Source: Chryseobacterium tructae
GTDB lineage: Bacteria > Bacteroidota > Bacteroidia > Flavobacteriales > Weeksellaceae
Assembly: GCF_030409875.1 (NCBI RefSeq)
Contig: NZ_JAUFQR010000001.1
Location: forward strand, 1,612,001-1,676,000
DNA: 64,000 nucleotides
Direction: 5' to 3'
Under the pieces are notes generated by a model. The model worked only from the letters and a program-made list of their open reading frames with translations, was not told the origin of the DNA and searched no databases. Shown here piece after piece: positions 58,319 through 64,000 of the stretch. The position numbers were made by a program, and so were the translations under genes. How positions within the stretch are numbered: position 1 is the stretch's first letter; every line of letters starts with the position of its first letter.

Positions 58319-59362
58319 TTATATTAGAATAGTTTCCCGAATCCAGTTGTTCAGTTCATAACGATGCTTAATGATTTTTGAAAACCATGCATAGTCTTTG
58401 TATTGTTCCGCATAATTCCTGGAAAAGGTCATGATGTTTTTTTTATAACTAAAAAGGCCTACATTACAATTAGTCCTTAATACTTCAAGACGCTTATTCA
58501 GCCATATTTTATCTTGAGGAGAACCGGATTGGTGATGCCTGATGAGAATATTGATAATTCCTGTATCAATTCTATCTGTTGATTTGAGAATCCTGTCGAG
58601 TTCTGCCGTAAGTATTTCATCGTCTATATATACAATTTCAGGAATATTTTCATCGTCATTCTGAAATAAATGTTCGAACTCTTTATCACTAAGTATAGGG
58701 CGGGAGGCATGTATTACTTCCTGTGCAGATTCATAGCTGCTGTTCTGTTTATAGATAAATATGGCAGGAATATCCATTTTCAGGCGGTTATAAGCTTCAA
58801 TTTTATGATGACCGTCTATAATGAAAGAAGTACTCATTTCAGGATCTGCATGATAAAGGCTGGAAAATACTAATGCTTTAGGTTGGTCTCCCTTCCTGAT
58901 ACGGTCTATGTAATAAATTACTCTTTCTTCATCCATACTGTTGATTTCCAGAGTAAGGATGTAATTGAAATCTTTGAAAGGAAAAAAACCGCCAGAAAAA
59001 AGCCTGTCAAAAAGTAATGGTTCTTTACTTGTTGGAGATGGTCTATGTATATGGAAATCAGAATCTTTAAAATGCATTGTGCCTGGAAATACTTGATAAC
59101 TTCCGTTTTCAAAAAGCTGAAGAAAATCCTGTATACCATGCATTATTTCTTCTTCTGTTCCCTCAATAAGAGCATGATTAAGCTGATCAGCCATGTTAAT
59201 CTGTTCCTCTTTTGAGAGTTCTGAGACTGCATAGTATTCGCCAACACTGCCTCTGCAGTCCGGCCAGTTAACAGCAATTGGGCGGCGTATAACCAGGCAA
59301 CTGGCAAAACCATCAAATAAAAGTTTAATGATTCCTTTTCCGTGAGTAACAGAAATTTCCAT
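58319..59362 (-). CDS. protein with ParB/sulfiredoxin-like DGHHK motif
   Basis: A 347-residue cytosolic protein. The middle part has a ParB-N-like arrangement: IDRIRKGDQPKALVFSSLYH followed by SFIIDGHHKIEAYNRLKMDIP. The N-terminal third includes a cysteine-containing start (FASCLVIRRPIAVNWPDCRGS), and the C-terminal third is helical. The DGHHK motif is typical of ParB-like and related nucleotide-binding proteins, but no DNA-binding helix-turn-helix is seen. It lies six bases after the GldA-like gene, so the two are probably cotranscribed. Confidence 0.62.
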   Translation of the reverse strand: MEISVTHGKGIIKLLFDGFASCLVIRRPIAVNWPDCRGSVGEYYAVSELSKEEQINMADQLNHALIEGTEEEIMHGIQDFLQLFENGSYQVFPGTMHFKDSDFHIHRPSPTSKEPLLFDRLFSGGFFPFKDFNYILTLEINSMDEERVIYYIDRIRKGDQPKALVFSSLYHADPEMSTSFIIDGHHKIEAYNRLKMDIPAIFIYKQNSSYESAQEVIHASRPILSDKEFEHLFQNDDENIPEIVYIDDEILTAELDRILKSTDRIDTGIINILIRHHQSGSPQDKIWLNKRLEVLRTNCNVGLFSYKKNIMTFSRNYAEQYKDYAWFSKIIKHRYELNNWIRETILI

Positions 59363-59368
59363 TATGAG

Positions 59369-60070
59369 CTATGAAACTGACGTATAGTTGGCGAAAGCCT
59401 CCTCCAGACTGTTAAATTTCCCTTTAAACTCATCAATAGGGCAATCCTGAAGAATATTTCCTTTATGAATAAGAATAACCCTTGTACAAAGCGCTTCTAC
59501 CTCCTGCATGATATGCGTGGAAAGTAGAACTGTTTTCTGTTGTCCGATTTCTTTAATTACATTTCTGATTTCCAGAATCTGGTTAGGGTCTAATCCATTG
59601 GTGGGTTCATCAAGAATTAATAAATCCGGTTGGTGGATAATTGCCTGTGCTAATCCTACCCGTTGTTTATATCCTTTGGATAGCTGGCCTATCTTTTTTG
59701 ATTTTTCCGGGGTAATACCTACCAATTCAATTACTTCATCTACTTTAGATTCAGAAATTTTATGGATATTGGCTACGAACTGCAGATATTCCTTTACATA
59801 CATTTCCAGGTAAAGTGGATTGTTTTCTGGCAGAAAGCCTATTTTTTTCTTGCTTTCGATCTCATGTGTGGAAATATTGAATCCATTAAAAATAATTTCA
59901 CCTTCATCAATTTTCAAGGCTCCTACAATAGATTTCATCAAGGTAGATTTTCCGGCACCATTGGGACCTAAAAGACCGATGATTTCATTTTTATCAATAG
60001 AAATATTGATATTGTTTAGGGCAGTTTGTTCACCAAATTTCTTGGTCAAATTGTTTATCTGAAGCGGCAT
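59369..60070 (-). CDS. GldA-like ABC transporter ATP-binding protein
   Basis: A 233-residue ATPase with Walker A GPNGAGKST near residue 35, signature LSKGYKQRVGLAQA, Walker B LLILDEPTNGLDPNQ and H-loop LLSTHIMQE. The segment IGFLPENNPLYLEMYVKEYL closely resembles gliding-motility GldA. It is shorter than typical GldA (about 300 aa), missing much of the C-terminal part. No permease gene is adjacent, so the partner is unknown. A role in gliding is inferred from similarity only. Confidence 0.8.
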   Translation of the reverse strand: MPLQINNLTKKFGEQTALNNINISIDKNEIIGLLGPNGAGKSTLMKSIVGALKIDEGEIIFNGFNISTHEIESKKKIGFLPENNPLYLEMYVKEYLQFVANIHKISESKVDEVIELVGITPEKSKKIGQLSKGYKQRVGLAQAIIHQPDLLILDEPTNGLDPNQILEIRNVIKEIGQQKTVLLSTHIMQEVEALCTRVILIHKGNILQDCPIDEFKGKFNSLEEAFANYTSVS

Positions 60071-60098
60071 AATTTTTAATGTCTTTCTGCAAAAATAA

Positions 60099-60129
60099 AA
60101 TAAAAAAACTCATTCGATGGAATGAGTTT
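60099..60129 (-). terminator. terminator, minus strand
   Basis: A 9-bp stem, AAACTCATT/AATGAGTTT, is followed on the minus strand by seven Ts. It ends the transcript of the gene at 60151. Confidence 0.75.
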
Positions 60130-60150
60130 CGCAATATTTATAAATAATAA

Positions 60151-60711
60151 TTATTTTTTTGCTTTTTTCTTCGATCCGGAAGCAGAATTATTACCAGGTG
60201 CTGTACTTGCTCCTCCTTTTTTATTGCCTTCTGGATTGACAGCGGAAGCTTTATCATACATGGCGTATTTACCATTTGTTCTTCCGAATACTTTATCAAC
60301 CTGTTTTTGAGTTAAAAACTGTGATTTACCCACATACTTTCTATTTTTATTGATGTATTGGATAAATTGTACAGTAGGCTGACCATAGTTTTTCTCATAG
60401 TGGAGTTCGATAATATCATTAGGAAGCTCCAATACAATATTTTCTTCGGGAGCGGAAATAAAACCGTCCATAATGAGTTTATAAAGCCCTGAAACGTCTC
60501 CGTTCAGATTTTGAAATGAAAAAGCTCGGATTGTATTCAGGTTGCTGGTGTTCAGATCCTGATAATTGACTGTATACTTGTCTTCTTTTTTATATAAACC
60601 AACAGAGTTGTCTTTACCGATTTCCACCAAACTTTCATTTTTCAACACTTTAATCTGAGAGAAAACCGAAATACCGAACATACATGTAATAAGTAGAATT
60701 ATTTTTCTCAT
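60151..60711 (-). CDS. secreted protein of unknown function with Lys/Ser-rich tail
   Basis: A 186-residue protein with a signal peptide (MRKIILLITCMFGISVFSQ). The body has beta strands (VEIGKDNSVGLYKKEDKYTVNY) and a helical stretch (KYVGKSQFLTQKQVDKVFGR). The last 30 residues are low complexity (GNNSASGSKKKAKK). Function unknown. It is transcribed alone and terminated by the hairpin at 60099. Confidence 0.68.
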   Translation of the reverse strand: MRKIILLITCMFGISVFSQIKVLKNESLVEIGKDNSVGLYKKEDKYTVNYQDLNTSNLNTIRAFSFQNLNGDVSGLYKLIMDGFISAPEENIVLELPNDIIELHYEKNYGQPTVQFIQYINKNRKYVGKSQFLTQKQVDKVFGRTNGKYAMYDKASAVNPEGNKKGGASTAPGNNSASGSKKKAKK

Positions 60712-61092
60712 GGAATGAATTTTAATGTTTTATAAATTGGTGCACATAAATTTACAAATAAAACGGCTAAAAAGCAATTTTATTCCTTCTGACAAAAGTA
60801 ATACTTTTTTTTAACATCTATAAGAAATGGCTAGATAGGGAAAGGTTTTTATTGGTGCTTTTAATTGATTTAAAATCAGTTGTTTAATTCGTTTTTATTG
60901 AAAATATTTCTACTTCCATTGATTATATATTCAACGCATAGGAATGATGTAATATATTGAAAAACAGATGCAAAATAACTAATATGAAAAAATGACCTTC
61001 AAAAAAAGTAAATAAATGTTAAAATGATAATTTGGAAGATGGAAATTGAGAATAATACATAATAAATCCATTCATAAGGTGTTAATAAACAG
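60712..61092. other. AT-rich intergenic region
   Basis: Very AT-rich spacer between two minus-strand units; it probably holds the promoter for 60711. No supported gene or strong hairpin was found. Confidence 0.5.
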
Positions 61093-61788
61093 TTATAATA
61101 GTTTATTTTTTGAGAACAGAGATATGAAATTTTCAAATTCTTGCCTGTAACTTCTTCCCACGGGAATCTGATGAGTTCCTAAATGAATCTCATGATTGTT
61201 GAAAGCTGTTACAAAGGATGTATTGATGATAAAGGATCTGTGGATTCTTATAAAACCTTTTGAGGTAAGAAGCAGTTCCAGGTCTGTGATCTTACTTTTT
61301 GAAATGAAGTCTTTGTTGTCAGATAAAGTTATTTTGATGTCATTTCCTTGGCTTTCCATGTAAATGATGTCTGAAAGAGGTAGTTTTCGATGCATTCCCT
61401 CGATTTTAAGAATGATAAAATCATCTTTTGAATCTGTGACATTCCTTAATATCCGTTCTACAGATTTGAAAAAGCGGTCAAAGGTGATGGGTTTCAGAAG
61501 ATAATCTACAGCTTCAAGTTCAAATCCTTCAACGGCAAACTCTCTGTAAGCGGTCGTGAAAATAGTCTTAGGTTTTTGAGAAAGTGATTTCAAAAAATCG
61601 ATTCCACTGAAATGAGGCATCTGAATATCAAGAAACATCAGGTCTATGGGCTGATTTTGAAGGAGTTTGTAGGCTTCAAGAGCATTTTCTGCCTTCCCGA
61701 TCAATTTTAAATGATCGATTTTGGAAATATGATTTTCCAGCAATGCTGCAGCTAAAGGTTCGTCATCTACAATGATACAGTTAATCAT
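61093..61788 (-). CDS. LytTR-family response regulator
   Basis: A 231-residue regulator. The receiver domain has acidic DDE at residues 8-10, phosphoacceptor Asp54 in LMFLDIQMPHFSG, and KPITFDRF. The C-terminal LytTR DNA-binding domain follows (KIEGMHRKLPLSDIIYMESQ, then GFIRIHRSFIINTSFVTAF). Its start overlaps the end of the upstream sensor kinase by 8 bp, so the two are one operon. Confidence 0.94.
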   Translation of the reverse strand: MINCIIVDDEPLAAALLENHISKIDHLKLIGKAENALEAYKLLQNQPIDLMFLDIQMPHFSGIDFLKSLSQKPKTIFTTAYREFAVEGFELEAVDYLLKPITFDRFFKSVERILRNVTDSKDDFIILKIEGMHRKLPLSDIIYMESQGNDIKITLSDNKDFISKSKITDLELLLTSKGFIRIHRSFIINTSFVTAFNNHEIHLGTHQIPVGRSYRQEFENFISLFSKNKLL

Positions 61789-62851
61789 ATTGTGAAGGAG
61801 TCGTTATTTCAACATTAAAAATATTGTTTTTCCGGGAAATAAGGAAGGTGAAATTTCCTTGATAATGATGCTCCAGCTGTTGTCTGATATTCTGAAGCCC
61901 AATTCCTGTTTCATGATGAACGACAGGAGTGATGAAGGTATTTTCAATTTTGAAAACAGAGCTTTTTTCATTGGATTCTAGTTCTATCTTTATTTCTGTT
62001 GGGCCAGAATTTTTCCCCGCACCATGTTTAAAGGCATTTTCCACTAAGGTAAGATAGAGGAGTGGTGGAATGAAATTGGAAGATTTTAATGCGGTTTTCT
62101 TGGTTATTTTTAATCTTTCATCAGAATAACGAAGGCTTTCTAAGGCAATATAATTATCAATAATACTAAGTTCATCTGCCACAGAAACCCATTTTTTTTG
62201 CCCTTTGTACAGAATATAGTCCAGAATATCTGAAAGCTGACTGATGGATTGGGAGGTTTTATCGGAATTACTAATGGAAAGAGAATAGATATTATTCAGA
62301 GTATTGAACAAGAAATGGGGATTAAGCTGTGCTTTAAGGGATTTCAGTTCCAGTTCGGTTTTTTCCTTTTGCAGTCTTATGCTATTTTCTTTTTCATTTT
62401 TATAGCGCATAAAAAACATCATTGAGATAAAGATAAAAGCTCCGCTGATCATTGGGAATGTATAATGGAACAAAAGATACTGGATGTCTGTGAAAATGCT
62501 GATCAGGCTATCTTTTGTTTCATGGGTGAAAAAAGGTTCTGCAATGTGAACAATAAAGATCCTGTTGACTACCGAAATACAATACAAGCTTAGAATAAGA
62601 TAGATTGAAAACTCAACATACTTTTTTCGGTCAAAAAAATATCGAATCAGGAAATAGTAGATAAAATTAGCGCCCAAAATCTGAAAAATCCAGTGGCAGA
62701 AATTATAAATCACAGACTGATTAAACATCTCACCACTATAGTCTCCATAAGTTTTGACGGTTCCAAACAAAAATAAAGCGATCCAGAAAAACAGCTGGAA
62801 GTATAGATTTTGTCGATTATAAGTGAAAGGTTTGATTGTCATTATTATCAA
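61781..62851 (-). CDS. LytS/YehU-type sensor histidine kinase
   Basis: A 356-residue membrane kinase with four hydrophobic helices in the first 150 residues. A coiled region (MRYKNEKENSIRLQKEKTEL) is followed by the histidine box LKAQLNPHFLFNTLNNIYSLS. The ATPase domain has LVENAFKHGAGKN (N-box) and TGIGLQNIRQQL (G-box). It phosphorylates the adjacent LytTR regulator. The signal sensed is unknown. MIIM or MTIKPF four residues later are both possible starts. Confidence 0.93.
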   Translation of the reverse strand: MIIMTIKPFTYNRQNLYFQLFFWIALFLFGTVKTYGDYSGEMFNQSVIYNFCHWIFQILGANFIYYFLIRYFFDRKKYVEFSIYLILSLYCISVVNRIFIVHIAEPFFTHETKDSLISIFTDIQYLLFHYTFPMISGAFIFISMMFFMRYKNEKENSIRLQKEKTELELKSLKAQLNPHFLFNTLNNIYSLSISNSDKTSQSISQLSDILDYILYKGQKKWVSVADELSIIDNYIALESLRYSDERLKITKKTALKSSNFIPPLLYLTLVENAFKHGAGKNSGPTEIKIELESNEKSSVFKIENTFITPVVHHETGIGLQNIRQQLEHHYQGNFTFLISRKNNIFNVEITTPSQYD

Positions 62852-63027
62852 AAATATAAAAACTTAGGATAAAGCTGGCAGAATTGATGTGAAATCCGAT
62901 ACAATGAGGGTAGATAACGTCATTGAAATTGTAAACAACATGTTTTGTCATTGGGATCTGAATTTCTGTTTTCTGCATTACTTGTTTAAATGAAGTCTTG
63001 TTTTTATCAAAATTTGTATAAAAAAAT

Positions 63028-64000
63028 ATGACAACAGAGCGTTCGGAAAGGCTTTATGGATTAGATCATTTGAGATCATTAGCTATTATACTGGTTTTAT
63101 TGTTCCACTACCGGGCATTTCAACATCCGGAGTGGATTGAAATAATGGGGAAATTTGGCTGGACAGGAGTTGATCTTTTCTTTGTGCTAAGCGGTTTTTT
63201 GATTTCAGGCCAATTGTTTAAGGAAATGCAAACTAAAAGAACAATACGTTTGAAGACATTTTATATCAAACGTTTCTTTCGGATCATTCCTGCCTATTTC
63301 TTTACACTTTTTCTGTATTTTACAGTACCTTTTTTCAGAGAACGGGAAGCTTTACCACCGTTATGGAAATTCATAACCTTTACGCAAAATTATGGTTTAA
63401 ATGTGATTGATCAGGGTACATTTTCTCACGCATGGTCATTGTGTATTGAAGAACAATTTTACCTTATTCTCCCTTTGTTTCTTTTGTTGATACTGCCTTC
63501 TAAATTATTTAAATATTTACCCGGTCTGATGGTACTATTCATTGTGTTTTCAATCACCATGAGGCTGATAATATGGAATACATCTATTGTCGGAATGGAA
63601 ACTAATTCTCTGGAATTCTGGCGTACATGGTATATGACAATATATTACCCCACTCATACAAGATTGGATGGCCTTGTAATGGGTGTTTTAATCAGCTATT
63701 GTATGCAATATTCTTCTGGTTTTAAAAGAAAGGTTCATCAGAATGGGAACGGCCTTTTTCTGGTAGGCATAGTGTTATTGGGCATTACTTTTTGGATTTG
63801 TAATGAACAGGCTTCGGAAATGGCTTCTGTATGGGGATTTACATTGGTAGCAATAAGTTATGGCTGTATTCTGATGTCTGCAATTTCTACATCTTCATTC
63901 CTTTCAAAATGGAAATCTTATATTACGGCTGAACTGGCGGCTTTATCTTATGCCGTTTATCTTTCTCACAAGGGAGTAATCCACATGATTCAGACCCTTT
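63028..64000 (+). CDS. acyltransferase family (acyltransferase 3) membrane protein, partial
   Basis: The frame is open to the window edge, so the C-terminus is missing; about 324 residues are visible. It begins MTTERSERLYGLDHLRSLAI and shows the family blocks VLLFHYRAF, GVDLFFVLSGFLISGQLF, IKRFFRIIPAYF and WSLCIEEQFYLILPLF, among many membrane helices. Such proteins transfer acyl groups to sugars of lipopolysaccharide or other glycans. The substrate cannot be told. Confidence 0.88.
   Translation, partial: MTTERSERLYGLDHLRSLAIILVLLFHYRAFQHPEWIEIMGKFGWTGVDLFFVLSGFLISGQLFKEMQTKRTIRLKTFYIKRFFRIIPAYFFTLFLYFTVPFFREREALPPLWKFITFTQNYGLNVIDQGTFSHAWSLCIEEQFYLILPLFLLLILPSKLFKYLPGLMVLFIVFSITMRLIIWNTSIVGMETNSLEFWRTWYMTIYYPTHTRLDGLVMGVLISYCMQYSSGFKRKVHQNGNGLFLVGIVLLGITFWICNEQASEMASVWGFTLVAISYGCILMSAISTSSFLSKWKSYITAELAALSYAVYLSHKGVIHMIQTL

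Overview
The window looks like a chromosome segment from a Chryseobacterium-like member of the Bacteroidota (Flavobacteriia). The DNA is AT-rich. Several genes have the Bacteroidota -7 promoter box TAnnTTTG, some with a TTG about 19-21 nt upstream, and Shine-Dalgarno sites are scarce. There are T9SS sorting domains, GLPGLI and GldA-like proteins, and small GG-leader peptides of the kind found in Chryseobacterium. The genus call is inference from gene content.

Layout. 1-1753: a retron, with the 3' end of a winged-helix protein cut by the window edge, an msr-msd RNA bounded by a long a1/a2 inverted repeat, and a retron reverse transcriptase. 1831-5982: topB, an AraC regulator, a fragment of a tRNA gene, and a PaaI-type thioesterase. 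6102-10319: holin-like membrane protein, T9SS-secreted protein, S9 peptidase and hypoxanthine-DNA glycosylase. 10504-13817 (minus): a compact three-gene operon (sugar kinase, nucleotidyltransferase, GH109 alpha-N-acetylgalactosaminidase) that reads as GalNAc release and salvage. 14099-17521 (minus): serine hydrolase, M61 peptidase and AIM24 protein. 17998-26144: housekeeping genes (queA, rlmN, sterol-desaturase-type hydroxylase, polyprenyl synthase, fused 2-oxoacid dehydrogenase E1). 26229-31723: small accessory genes, including a GLPGLI gene flanked by an intact AhpD-like gene and a deleted copy of it, and an HxlR/old-yellow-enzyme pair. 31913-32556 (minus): three GG-leader peptides with a shared four-cysteine core, missed by ordinary gene-length cut-offs. 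34682-47196: ECF sigma factor, a vWA protein carrying a SusC-type plug, an outer-membrane barrel without a visible plug, an alpha-2-macroglobulin carrying another SusC-type plug, and a vWA lipoprotein with calcium-type repeats. 47419-52113: a GbsR/MarR regulator and six small genes, with the same palindromic operator upstream of both units. 52127-62851: miscellaneous genes including lpd, a patatin, a GldA-like ATPase and a LytS/LytTR two-component system. The window ends inside an acyltransferase.

The two most interesting systems are the retron and the sigma/vWA/barrel/alpha-2-macroglobulin locus, where plug domains sit on separate surface proteins and not on the barrel. The four-cysteine peptides come next.

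Quality warning. Nine genes, including lpd and rlmN, are broken by twelve single-base losses. Every one lies in a short homopolymer and restoring one base repairs the family sequence, so they are most likely sequencing errors. I annotate these genes as full-length CDSs and give the break points.
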